DNA from: Aplidium turbinatum
Lineage: Eukaryota; Chordata; Ascidiacea; Aplousobranchia; Polyclinidae
Direction of reading: 5' to 3'
NCBI GenBank assembly: GCA_918807975.1
Contig: OU964921.1
Location: 19,494,498-19,558,497, forward strand
Length of the DNA: 64,000 bases
The notes beneath the pieces are model-generated. The model was not told the DNA's origin. It saw only the letters and a program-made list of their open reading frames with translations, and ran no database searches. The position numbers and the translations under genes were made by a program. Below are positions 23,561 through 36,373 of the stretch, piece by piece; within the stretch, counting starts at the first letter, position 1, and every line of letters begins with the position of its first letter.

Positions 23561-24870
23561 GTTCACTTTTAGTACGTAAATAAACTTTCTTAGACAATTT
23601 TTAATGACGTTAGTTCCAAACTAAAAGAATTAGATAGTTTGCCAAAAAAAATTTATTTTTTACTGTATGAAATGTCTTAGAAAAATTTTTGAAAAATTTT
23701 TTTGAAAAGACAATTTTTTTTCAATAATGTTCACCTTTAGTTCGTAAATAAACTTTCTTAGACAATTTTTAATAACGTTAGTTCCAAACTAAAAGAATTA
23801 GATAGTTTCGCAGAAAAAAATTACTTTTTAATGCATGAAATGTCTTGGAAATGTTTTTGAAAAATTTTTTTGAAAACACAAATTTTTTTCGATAATGTTC
23901 ACTTTTAGTACGTAAAAAAACTTTCTTAGACAATTTTTAATGACGTTAGTTCCAAACAAAAAGAATTAGATAGTTTCGCAAAAAAAATTATTTTTCACTG
24001 TATGAAATGTCTTGGAAAAATTTTTTTAAAAATTCAATTTTTTTTAATAATGTTCACTTTTAGTACGTAAATAAACTTTCTTAGACAATTTTCAATGACG
24101 TTAGTTCCAAACTAAAAGAATTAGATAGTTTCGCAAAAAAAAATTATTTTTCACTGTATGAAATGTCTTAGAAAAATTTCTGAAAAATTTCTTTGATAAG
24201 ACAATTTTTTTTCAATAATGTTCACTTTTAGTACGTAAATAAACTTTCTTAGACAATTTTTAATGACGTTAGTTCCAAACTAAAAGAATTAGATAGTTTC
24301 GCAAAAAAAAATTATTTTTCACTGTATGAAATGTCTTAGAAAAATTTCTGAAAAATTTCTTTGAAAAGACAATTTTTTTTCAATAATGTTCACTTTTAGT
24401 ACGTAAATAAACTTTCTTAGACAATTTTTAATGACGTTAGTTCCAAACTAAAAGAATTAGATAGTTTCGCAAAAAAAATTATTTTTCACTGTATGAAATG
24501 TCTTAGAAAAGTTTTTGAAAAATTTTTTTGAAAAGACAATTTTTTTTCAATAATGTTCACTTTTGGTACGTAAAAAAACTTTCTTAGACAATTTTTAATG
24601 ACATTAGTTCCAAACTAAAAGAATTAGATAGTTTCGCAAAAAAAAAAATTATTTTTCATTGTATGAAATGTCTTGGAAAAATTTTTTTGAAAAGACAATT
24701 TTTTTTCAATAATGTTCACTTTTAGTACGTAAAAAAACTTTCTTAGACAATTTTTAATGACGTTAGTTCCAAACTAAAAGAATTAGATAGTTTCGCAAAA
24801 AAAAATTATTTTTCACGGTATGAAATGTCTTGGAAAAAGTTTTTTGAAAAAACAAGTTTTTTTCAATGAT

Positions 24871-25556
24871 GTTCACTTTTAGTACGTAACAAAACTTTCT
24901 TAGACAATTTTTAATGACGTTAGTTCCAAACTAAAAGAATTAGATAGTTTCCTAAAAAAAAATTATTTTTTACTGTATGAAATGTCTTAGAAAAATTTTT
25001 GAAAAATTTTTTTGAAAAGACAATTTTTTTTCAATAATGTTCACTTTTAGTTCGTAAATAAACTTTCTTAGACAATTTTTAATGACGTTAGTTCCAAACT
25101 AAAAGAATTAGAGAGTTTTGCAAAAAAAATTATTTTTTACTGCATGAAATGTCTTGAAAAAGTTTTTGAGAAACTTTTGAAAAAGACAATTTTTTTCAAT
25201 AATGTTCACTTTAGTACGTAAAAAAACTTTCTTAGACAATTTTTAATGACGTTAGTTTCAAACTAAAAGAATTAGATTGTTTCGCAAAAAAAAATTATTT
25301 TTCACTGTATGAAATGTCTTAGAAAAGTTTTTGAAAAATTTTTTTGAAAAGGCAATTTTTTTTTAATAATGTTCACTTTTAGTACGTAAAAAAACTTTCT
25401 TAGACAATTTTTAATGACGTTAGTTCCAAACTAAAAGAATTAGATAGTTTCGCAAAAAAAAATTATTTTGCACAGTATGAAATATCTTGGAAAAATTTTT
25501 TTGAAAAGACAATTTTTTTTCAATAATGTTCACTTTTAGTACGTAACAAAACTTCC
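24871..25556 (+). repeat. 686-bp four-monomer cassette
   Basis: Tandem partner of 19950-20635 at offset 4921. It has a private GAAATATCTTGG near 25482. Confidence 0.85.
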
Positions 25557-27069
25557 TTAGATGATTTTTAATGACGTTAGTTCCAAACTAAAAGAATTAG
25601 ATAGTTTCGCAAAAAAAAATTATTTTTCACTGTATGAAATGTCTTAGAAAAAATTTTGAAAAATTTGTTTGAAAACACAATTTTTTTTCGATAATGTTCA
25701 CTTTTAGTACGTAAAAAAACTTTCTTAGACAATTTTTATTGACGTTAGTTCCAAACAAAAAGAATTAGATAGTTTCGCAAAAAAATTATTTTTCACTGTA
25801 TGAAATGTCTTGGAAAAATTTTTTTAAAAAGACATTTTTTTTTTTCAATAATGTTCACTTTTAGTACGTAAAAAAACTTTCTTAGACAATTTTTAATGAC
25901 GTCAATTCCAAACTAAAAGAATTAGATAGTTTCGCAAAAAAAATTAATTTTCACTGTATGAAATGTCTTAGAAAAATTTCTGAAAAATTTCTTTGATAAG
26001 ACAACTTTTTTTCAATAATGTTCACTTTTAGTACGTAAAAAAACTTTCTTAGACAATTTTTAATGACGTTAGTTCCAAACTAAAAGAATTAGATAGTTTT
26101 CCAAAAAAAAAAAGTTTTTCACTGTATGAAATGGTTTTGAAAAATTTTTTTAAAAAGACAATTTTTTTTCAATAATGTTCACTTCTAGTACGTAACAAAA
26201 CTTTCTTAGACAATTTTTAATGACGTTCGTTCCAAACTAAAAGAATTAGATAGTTTCGCAAAAAAAAATTATTTTTTACTGTATGAAATGTTTTTGAAAA
26301 ATTTTTGAAAATTTTTTTTGAAAAGACAATTTTTTTTCAATAATGTTCACTTTTAGTACGTAAATAAACTTTCTTAGACAATTTTTAATGACGTTAGTTC
26401 CAAACTAAAAGAATTAGATAGTTTCGCAAAAAAAAATTATTTTTTACTGTATGAAATGTCTTAGAAAAACTTCTGAAAAATATCTTTGAAAAGACAATTT
26501 TTTTTCAATAATGTTCACTTTTAGTACGTAAATAAACTTTCTTAGACAATTTTTAATGACGTTAGTTCCAAACTAAAAGAATTAGATAGTTTCGCAAAAA
26601 AAAATTATTTTTCACTGTATGAAATGTCTTAGAAAAATTTCTGAAAAATTTCTTTGAAAAGACAATTTTTTTTCAATAATGTTCACTTTTAGTACGTAAA
26701 TAAACTTTCTTAGACAATTTTTAATGACGTTAGTTCCAAACTAAAAGAATTAGATAGATTCGCAAAAAAAAATTATTTTTCACTGTATGAAATGTCTTAG
26801 AAAAATTTCTGAAAAATTTCTTTGAAAAGACAATTTTTTTTCAATAATGTTCACTTTTAGTACGTTACAAGACTTCCTTAGACAATTTTTAATGACGTTA
26901 GTTCCAAACTAAAAGAATTAGATAGTTTCGCAAAAAAAAATTAATTTTCACTGTATGAAATGTCTTAGAAAAGTTTTTGAAAAATTTTTTTGAAAAGACA
27001 ATTTTTTTTCAATAATGTTCACTTTTTGTACGTAAAAAAACTTTCTTAGACAATTTTTAATGACGTTAG

Positions 27070-30000
27070 TTCCAAACTAAAAGAATTAGATAGTTTTGCA
27101 AAAAAAATTATTTTTCACTGTATGAAATGTCTTAGAAAAGTTTTTGAAAAATTGTTTTGAAAAGACAATTTTTTTTCAATAATGTTCACTTTTAGTACGT
27201 AAATAAACTTTCTTAGACAATTTTTAATGACGTTAGTTCCAAACTAAAAGAATTAGATAGTTTCGCAAAAAAAAATTATTTTTCACTGTATGAAATGTCT
27301 TAGAAAAATTTCTGAAAAATTTCTTTGAAAAGACAATTTTTTTTCAATAATGTTCACTTTTAGTACGTAAATAAACTTTCTTAGACAATTTTTAATGATG
27401 TTAGTTCCAAACTAAAAGAATTAGATAGTTTCGCAAAAAAAAATTATTTTTCACTGTATGAAATGTCTTAGAAAAATTTCTGAAAAATTTCTTTGAAAAG
27501 ACAATTTTTTTTCAATAATGTTCACTTTTAGTACGTAAAAAAACTTTCTTAGACAATTTTTAATGACGTTAGTTCCAAACTAAAAGAATTAGATAGTTTC
27601 GCAAAAAAAATTTATTTTTCACTGTATGAAATGTCTTAGAAAAACTTTTGAAAAATTTTTTTGAAAACACAATTCTTTTTCGATAATGTTCACTTTTAGT
27701 ACGTAAAAAAACTTTCTTAGACAATTTTTAATGACGTTAGTTCCAAACTAAAAGAATTAGATAGTTTTGCAAAAAAAAAAAGTTTTTCACTGTATGAAAT
27801 GTTTTTGAAAAATTTTTTGGAAAAGACAATTTTTTTTCAATAATGTTCACTTTTAGTACGTAAATAAACTTTCTTAGACAATTTTTAATGACGTTAGTTC
27901 CAAACTAAAAGAATTAGATAGTTTCGCAAAAAAAAATTATTTTTCACTGTATGAAATGTCTTGGAAAAAGTTTTTGAAAAGACAAGTTTTTTTCAATGAT
28001 GTTCACTTTTAGTACGTAACAAAACTTTCTTAGACAATTTTTAATGACATTAGTTCCAAACTAAAAGAATTAGATAGTTTCGGAAAAAAAAATTATTTTT
28101 CACTCTAAGAAATGTCTTAGAAAAATTTTTTTGAAAAGACAATTTTTTTTCAATAATGTTCACTTTTAGTACGTAAATAAACTTTCTTAGACAATTTTTA
28201 ATGACGTTAGTTCCAAACTAAAAGATTTAGATAGTTTCGCAGAAAAAAATTATTTTTTAATGCATGAAATGTCTTGGAAAAGTTTTTGAAAAACTTTTGA
28301 AAAAGACAATTTTTTTCAATAATGTTCACTTTAGTACGTAAAAAAACTTTCTTAGACAATTTTTAATGACGTTAGTTTCAAACTAAAAGAATTAGATTGT
28401 TTCGCAAAAAAAAATTATTTTTCACTGTATGAAATGTTTTACAAAATTTTTGAAAAATTTTTTTGAAAAGACAATTTTTTTTCAATAATGTTCACTATTG
28501 GTACGTAAAAAAACTTTCTTAGACAATTTTTAATGACATTAGTTCCAAACTAAAAGAATTAGATAGTTTCGCAAAAAAAAATTATTTTTCACTGTATGAA
28601 ATGTCTTGGAAATAGTTTTTTGAAAAGACAATTTTTGTTCAATAATGTTCACTTTTGGTACGTAAAAAAACTTTCTTAGACAATTTTTAATGACGTTAGT
28701 TCCAAACTAAAAGAATTAGATAGTTTCGCAAAAAAAATTTATTTTTCACTGTATGAAATGTCTTAGAAAAACTTTTGAAAAATTTTTTTGAAAACACAAA
28801 TTTTTTTCAATAATGTTCACTTTTAGTACGTAAATAAACTTTCTTAGACAATTTTTAATGACGTTAGTTCCAAACTAAAAGAATTAGATAGTTTTGCAAA
28901 AAAAAAAAGTTTTTCACTGTATGAAATGTTTTGGAAAAATTTTTTTTAAAAGACAATTTTTTTTCAATAATGTTCACTTTTAGTACGTTACAAAACTTCC
29001 TTAGACAATTTTTAATGACGTTAGTTCCAAACTAAAAGAATTAGATAGTTTCGCAAAAAAAAATTATTTTTCACTGTATGAAATGTCTTAGAAAAATTTC
29101 TGAAAAATTTCTTTGAAAAGACAATTTTTTTTCAATAATGTTCACTTTTAGTACGTAAATAAACTTTCTTAGACAATTTTTAATGACGTTAGTTCCAAAC
29201 TAAAAGAATTAGATAGTTTCGCAAAAAAAATTATTTTTCACTGTATGAAATGTCTTAGAAAAATTTCTGAAAAATTTCTTTGAAAAGACAATTTTTTTTC
29301 AATAATGTTCACTTTTAGTACGTAAAAAAACTTTCTTAGACAATTTTTAATGACGTTAGTTCCAAACTAAAGGAATTAGATAGTTTCGCAAAAAAAATTT
29401 ATTTTTCACTGTATGAAATGTCTTAGAAAAACTTTTGAAAAATTTTTTTGAAAACACAATTTTTTTTCGATAATGTTCACTTTTAGTACGTAAAAAAACT
29501 TTCTTAGACAATTTTTAATGACGTTAGTTCCAAACTAAAAGAATTAGAGAGTTTTGCAAAAAAAAAAAGTTTTTCACTGTATGAAATGTTTTTGAAAAAT
29601 TTTTTTGAAAAGACAATTTTTTTTCAATAATGTTCACTTTTAGTACGTAAATAAACTTTCTTAGACAATTTTTAATGACGTTAGTTCCAAACTAAAAGAA
29701 TTAGATAGTTTGCCAAAAAAAATTTATTTTTTACTGTATGAAATGTCTTAGAAAAATTTTTGAAAAATTTTTTTGAAAAGACAATTTTTTTTCAATAATG
29801 TTCACTTTTAGTTCGTAAATAAACTTTCTTAGACAATTTTTAATAACGTTAGTTCCAAACTAAAAGAATTAGATAGTTTCGCAGAAAAAAATTATTTTTT
29901 AATGCATGAAATGTCTTGGAAAAGTTTTTGAAAAACTTTTGAAAAAAACAATTTTTTTCAATAATGTTCACTTTAGTACGTAAAAAAACTTTCTTAGACA

Positions 30001-31175
30001 ATTTTTAATGACGTTAGTTTCAAACTAAAAAAATTAGATTGTTTCGCAAAAAAAAATTATTTTTCACTGTATGAAATGTTTTACAAAATTTTTGAAAAAT
30101 TTTTTTGAAAAGACAATTTTTTTTCAATAATGTTCACTATTGGTACGTAAAAAAACTTTCTTAGACAATTTTTAATGACATTAGTTCCAAACTAAACGAA
30201 TTAGATAGTTTCGCAAAAAAAAATTATTTTTCACTGTATGAAATGTCTTGGAAATAGTTTTTTGAAAAGACAATTTTTGTTCAATAATGTTCACTTTTGG
30301 TACGTAAAAAAACTTTCTTAGACAATTTTTAATGACGTTAGTTCCAAACTAAAAGAATTAGATAGTTTCGCAAAAAAAATTTATTTTTCACTGTATGAAA
30401 TGTCTTAGAAAAGCTTTTGAAAAATTTTTTTGAAAACACAATTTTTTTTCGATAATGTTCTCTTTTAGTACGTTTCTTAGACAATTTTTAATGACATTAG
30501 TTCCAAACTAAAAGAATTAGATAGTTTCGCAAAAAAAAATTATTTTTCACTCTAAGAAATGTCTTAGAAAAATTTTTTTGAAAAGACAATTTTTTTTCAA
30601 TAATGTTCACTTTTAGTACGTAAATAAACTTTCTTAGACAATTTTTAATGACGTTAGTTCCAAACTAAAAGAATTAGATAGTTTGCCAAAAAAAATTTAT
30701 TTTTTACTGTATGAAATGTCTTAGAAAAATTTTTGAAAAATTTTTTTGAAAAGACAATTTTTTTTCAATAATGTTCACCTTTAGTTCGTAAATAAACTTT
30801 CTTAGACAATTTTTAATAACGTTAGTTCCAAACTAAAAGAATTAGATAGTTTCGCAGAAAAAAATTACTTTTTAATGCATGAAATGTCTTGGAAATGTTT
30901 TTGAAAAATTTTTTTGAAAACACAAATTTTTTTCGATAATGTTCACTTTTAGTACGTAAAAAAACTTTCTTAGACAATTTTTAATGACGTTAGTTCCAAA
31001 CAAAAAGAATTAGATAGTTTCGCAAAAAAAATTATTTTTCACTGTATGAAATGTCTTGGAAAAATTTTTTTAAAAATTCAATTTTTTTTAATAATGTTCA
31101 CTTTTAGTACGTAAATAAACTTTCTTAGACAATTTTCAATGACGTTAGTTCCAAACTAAAAGAATTAGATAGTTT
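27070..31175 (+). repeat. ~4.1-kb segment, copy 2 (12.12 kb from copy 1)
   Basis: This is the partner of 14950-19050. Minor differences include GTTTCGGAAAA near 28080 and GAGAGTTTTGC with a C rather than A in TTTTTCACTG near 29572. Near 31180 it leaves the shared sequence: copy 1 goes on with CTTAGAAAAATTTCTG monomers, whereas here a TGATTTTTCAC monomer with CTTGGAAAAAG follows. Confidence 0.85.
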
Positions 31176-31800
31176 CGCAAAAAAAAAATGATTTTTCACT
31201 GTATGAAATGTCTTGGAAAAAGTTTTTTGAAAAGACAAGTTTTTTTCAATGATGTTCACTTTTAGTACGTAAAAAAACTTTCTTAGACAATTTTTAATGA
31301 CATTAGTTCCAAACTAAAAGAATTAGATAGTTTCGCAAAAAAAAACTATTTTTCACTCTATGAAATGTCTTGGAAAAATTTTTTTGAAAAGACAATTTTT
31401 TTTCAATAATGTTCACTTTTAGTACGTAACAAAACTTCCTTAGACAATTTTTAATGACGTTAGTTCCAAACTAAAAGAATTAGATAGTTTCGCAAAAAAA
31501 AATTATTTTTCACTGTATGAAATGTCTTAGAAAGGTTTTTGAAAAATTTTTTTGAAAAGACAATTTTTTTTCAATAATGTTCACTTTTAGTACGTAAAAG
31601 AACTTTCTTAGACAATTTTTAATGACGTTAGTTCCAAACTAAAAGAATTAGATAGTTTCGCAAAAAAAATTATTTTTCACTGTATGAAATGTCTTGGAAA
31701 TAGTTTTTTGAAAAGACAATTTTTTTTCAATAATGTTCACTTTTGGTACGTAAATAAACTTTCTTAGACAATTTTTAATGACGTTAGTTCCAAACTAAAA
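30372..31800 (+). repeat. 1.43-kb segment repeated at 51.2 kb, copy 1
   Basis: Partner of 51230-52660. It straddles the right edge (about 31175) of the 12.12-kb repeat, so it was copied after that edge was formed. Confidence 0.8.
30457..30604 (+). repeat. 148-bp deletion monomer
   Basis: The junction is at 30472, which is 12121 bp from the first occurrence and thus part of the 12.12-kb repeat. Confidence 0.88.
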
Positions 31801-33120
31801 GAATTAGATAGTTTTGCAAAAAAAAATTATTTTTCACTGTATGAAATGTCTTAGAAAAGTTTTTGAAAAATTTTTTTGAAAAGACAATTTTTTTTCAATA
31901 ATGTTCACTTTTGGTACGTAAAAAAACTTTCTTAGACAATTTTTAATGACGTTAGTTCCAAACTAAAAGAATTAGATAGTTTCGCAAAAAAAAATTATTT
32001 TTCACTGTATGAAATGTCTTAGAAAAGTTTTTGAAAAATTTTTTTGAAAAGACAATTTTTTTTCAATAATGTTCACTTTTGGTACGTAAAAAAACTTTCT
32101 TAGACAATTTTTAATGACATTAGTTCCAAACTAAAAGAATTAGATAGTTTCGCAAAAAAAAAAATTATCTTTCACTGTATGAAATGTCTTGGAAAAATTT
32201 TTTTGAAAAGACAATTTTTTTTCAATAATGTTCACTTTTAGTACGTAAAAAAACTTTCTTAGACATTTTTTAATGACGTTAGTTCCAAACTAAAAGAATT
32301 AGATAGTTTCGCAAAAAAAAATTATTTTTCACGGTATGAAATGTCTTGGAAAAAGTTTTTTGAAAAGACAAGTTTTTTTCAATGATGTTCACTTTTAGTA
32401 CGTAACAAAACTTTCTTAGACAATTTTTAATGACGTTAGTTCCAAACTAAAAGAATTAGATAGTTTCCTAAAAAAAAATTATTTTTTACTGTATGAAATG
32501 TCTTAGAAAAATTTTTGAAAAATTTTTTTGAAAAGACAATTTTTTTTCAATAATGTTCACTTTTAGTTCGTAAATAAACTTTCTTAGACAATTTTTAATG
32601 ACGTTAGTTCCAAACTAAAAGAATTAGAGAGTTTTGCAAAAAAAATTATTTTTTACTGCATGAAATGTCTTGAAAAAGTTTTTGAGAAACTTTTGAAAAA
32701 GACAATTTTTTTCAATAATGTTCACTTTAGTACGTAAAAAAACTTTCTTAGACAATTTTTAATGACGTTAGTTTCAAACTAAAAGAATTAGATTGTTTCG
32801 CAAAAAAAAATTATTTTTCACTGTATGAAATGTCTTAGAAAAGTTTTTGAAAAATTTTTTTGAAAAGGCAATTTTTTTTTAATAATGTTCACTTTTAGTA
32901 CGTAAAAAAACTTTCTTAGACAATTTTTAATGACGTTAGTTCCAAACTAAAAGAATTAGATAGTTTCGCAAAAAAAAATTATTTTGCACAGTATGAAATG
33001 TCTTGGAAAAATTTTTTTGAAAAGACAATTTTTTTTCAATAATGTTCACTTTTAGTACGTAACAAAACTTCCTTAGATGATTTTTAATGACGTTAGTTCC
33101 AAACTAAAAGAATTAGATAG
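31180..33120 (+). repeat. Mosaic satellite segment
   Basis: This segment has ordinary monomers with a distinctive left part: TGATTTTTCAC near 31190, CTTAGAAAGGTTTTTG near 31530 and GTAAAAGAAC near 31596. This left part is copied at 52.0-52.6 kb. The right part contains a full 686-bp cassette. The last run of monomers with CTTTTGGTACG, which is common from 1 to 32 kb, occurs here. Confidence 0.75.
32387..33072 (+). repeat. 686-bp four-monomer cassette
   Basis: Same order and exact length. From its GTTTCCTAAAA monomer (TTTCCTA at 32464) onward it matches 52670-53278 at offset 20206. Confidence 0.85.
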
Positions 33121-34005
33121 TTTCGCAAAAAAAAATTATTTTTCACTGTATGAAATGTCTTGGAAAAATTTTTTTAAAAAGACATTTTTTTTTTTCAATA
33201 ATGTTCACTTTTAGTACGTAAAAAAACTTTCTTAGACAATTTTTAATGACGTCAATTCCAAACTAAAAGAATTAGATAGTTTCGCAAAAAAAATTAATTT
33301 TCACTGTATGAAATGTCTTAGAAAAATTTCTGAAAAATTTCTTTGATAAGACAATTTTTTTTCAATAATGTTCACTTTTAGTACGTAACAAAACTTTCTT
33401 AGACAATTTTTAATGACGTTCGTTCCAAACTAAAAGAATTAGATAGTTTCGCAAAAAAAAATTATTTTTTACTGTATGAAATGTTTTTGAAAAATTTTTG
33501 AAAAATTTTTTTGAAAAGACAATTTTTTTTCAATAATGTTCACTTTTAGTACGTAAATAAACTTTCTTAGACAATTTTTAATGACGTTAGTTCCAAACTA
33601 AAAGAATTAGATAGTTTCGCAAAAAAAATGATTTTTCACTGTATGAAATGTCTTAGAAAAACTTCTGAAAAATATCTTTGAAAAGACAATTTTTTTTCAA
33701 TAATGTTCACTTTTAGTACGTAAATAAACTTTCTTAGACAATTTTTAATGACGTTAGTTCCAAACTAAAAGAATTAGATAGTTTCGCAAAAAAAAATTAT
33801 TTTTCACTGTATGAAATGTCTTAGAAAAATTTCTGAAAAATTTCTTTGAAAAGACAATTTTTTTTCAATAATTTTCACTTTTAGTACGTAAATAAACTTT
33901 CTTAGACAATTTTTAATGACGTTAGTTCCAAACTAAAAGAATTAGATAGATTCGCAAAAAAAAATTATTTTTCACTGTATGAAATGTCTTAGAAAAATTT
34001 CTGAA
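33120..34005 (+). repeat. ~1-kb segment repeated at 34.5 kb, one monomer shorter
   Basis: TGACGTCA at 33247 recurs at 34576 (1329 bp). Past it the offset becomes 1487 bp (AATATCTTTG at 33671 and 35158). The extra 157-158 bp is one monomer, the GTTTTCCAAAAAAAAAAAG type, missing here near 33360. ATTTTCACTTTT near 33871 (for GTTCAC) is a change also found at 54234 and 58329. Confidence 0.78.
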
Positions 34006-34299
34006 AAATTTTTTTGAAAAGGCAATTTTTTTTCAATAATGTTCACTTTTAGTACGTAAAAAAACTTTCTTAGACAATTTTTAATGACGTTAGTTCCAAA
34101 CTAAAAGAATTAGAGAGTTTTGCAAAAAAAATTATTTTTTACTGCTTGAAATGTCTTGAAAAAGTTTTTGAGAAACTTTTGAAAAAGACAATTTTTTTCA
34201 ATAATGTTCACTTTAGTATGTAAAAAAACTTTCTTAGACAATTTTTAATGACGTTAGTTTCAAACTAAAAGAATTAGATTGTTTCGCAAAAAAAAATTA

Positions 34300-36373
34300 T
34301 TTTTCACTGTATGAAATGTCTTAGAAAAAATTTTGAAAAATTTGTTTGAAAACACAATTTTTTTTCGATAATGTTCACTTTTAGTACGTAAAAAAACTTT
34401 CTTAGACAATTTTTATTGACGTTAGTTCCAAACAAAAAGAATTAGATAGTTTCGCAAAAAAAAATTATTTTTCACTGTATGAAATGTCTTGGAAAAATTT
34501 TTTTAAAAAGACATTTTTTTTTTTCAATAATGTTCACTTTTAGTACGTAAAAAAACTTTCTTAGACAATTTTTAATGACGTCAATTCCAAACTAAAAGAA
34601 TTAGATAGTTTCGCAAAAAAAATTAATTTTCACTGTATGAAATGTCTTAGAAAAATTTCTGAAAAATTTCTTTGATAAGACAACTTTTTTTCAATAATGT
34701 TCACTTTTAGAACGTAAAAAAACTTTCTTAGACAATTTTTAATGACGTTAGTTCCAAACTAAAAGAATTAGATAGTTTTCCAAAAAAAAAAAGTTTTTCA
34801 CTGTATGAAATGGTTTTGAAAAATTTTTTTAAAAAGACAATTTTTTTTCAATAATGTTCACTTTTAGTACGTAACAAAACTTTCTTAGACAATTTTTAAT
34901 GACGTTCGTTCCAAACTAAAAGAATTAGATAGTTTCGCAAAAAAAAATTATTTTTTACTGTATGAAATGTTTTTGAAAAATTTTTGAAAAATTTTTTTGA
35001 AAAGACAATTTTTTTTCAATAATGTTCACTTTTAGTACGTAAATAAACTTTCTTAGACAATTTTTAATGACGTTAGTTCCAAACTAAAAGAATTAGATAG
35101 TTTCGCAAAAAAAAATTATTTTTCACTGTATGAAATGTCTTAGAAAAACTTCTGAAAAATATCTTTGAAAAGACAATTTTTTTTCAATAATGTTCACTTT
35201 TAGTACGTAAATAAACTTTCTTAGACAATTTTTAATGACGTTAGTTCCAAACTAAAAGAATTAGATAGTTTCGCAAAAAAAAATTATTTTTCACTGTATG
35301 AAATGTCTTAGAAAAATTTCTGAAAAATTTCTTTGAAAAGACAATTTTTTTTCAATAATGTTCACTTTTAGTACGTAAATAAACTTTCTTAGACAATTTT
35401 TAATGACGTTAGTTCCAAACTAAAAGAATTAGATAGATTCGCAAAAAAAAATTATTTTTCACTGTATGAAATGTCTTAGAAAAATTTCTGAAAAATTTCT
35501 TTGAAAAGACAATTTTTTTTCAATAATGTTCACTTTTAGTACGTTACAAGACTTCCTTAGACAATTTTTAATGACGTTAGTTCCAAACTAAAAGAATTAG
35601 ATAGTTTCGCAAAAAAAAATTAATTTTCACTGTATGAAATGTCTTAGAATAATTTCTGAAAAATTTCTTTGATAAGACAATTTTTTTTCAATAATGTTCA
35701 CTTTTAGTACGTAAAAAAACTTTCTTAGACAATTTTTAATGACGTTAGTTCCAAACTAAAAGAATTAGATAGTTTTCCAAAAAAAACAAGTTTTTCACTG
35801 TATGAAATGGTTTTGAAAAATTTTTTTAAAAAGACAATTTTTTTTCAATAATGTTCACTTTTAGTACGTAACAAAACTTTCTTAGACAATTTTTAATGAC
35901 GTTCGTTCCAAACTAAAAGAATTAGATAGTTTCGCAAAAAAAAATTATTTTTTACTGTATGAAATGTTTTTGAAAAATTTTTGAAAAATTTTTTTGAAAA
36001 GACAATTTTTTTTCAATAATGTTCACTTTTAGTACGTAAATAAACTTTCTTAGACAATTTTTAATGACGTTAGTTCCAAACTAAAAGAATTAGATAGTTT
36101 CGCAAAAAAAAATTATTTTTCACTGTATGAAATGTCTTAGAAAAATTTCTGAAAAATTTCTTTGAAAAGACAATTTTTTTCAATAATGTTCACTTTTAGT
36201 ACGTAAATAAACTTTCTTAGACAATTTTTAATGACGTTAGTTCCAAACTAAAAGAATTAGATAGTTTCCCAAAAAAAAATTATTTTTCACTGTATGAAAT
36301 GTCTTAGAAAAACTTCTGAAAAATTTCTTTGAAAAGACAATTTTTTTTCAATAATGTTCACTTTTAGTACGTA
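34300..36373 (+). repeat. ~2.07-kb segment repeated 26.24 kb downstream, copy 1
   Basis: TAGAACGTAAAA (from TAGTACG) at about 34709 is shared with about 60949 at offset 26240. Past a ~14-bp deletion in the other copy the offset is 26226 (AGAATAATTTCTG at 35646 and 61872). The block ends near 36373, where GTAAAAAAAC here faces GTAAATAAAC there. Confidence 0.82.

Larger units (their letters stand above)
22366..27300 (+). repeat. 5.08-kb tandem duplication, copy 2, one monomer shorter
   Basis: This is the second copy of the 17.3-22.4 kb unit. Near 24470 a GTTTCGC half is joined to a CTTAGAAAAGTTTTTG tail. In copy 1 these belong to two successive monomers, CTTGGAAATAG and GTTTTGC, so the loss is one monomer by in-register exchange. 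Shared rare variants include GATAGATTCGC (about 21832 and 26753) and TTGATAAGACAAC. Private changes include CACTTTTTGTACG near 27022. Confidence 0.84.
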
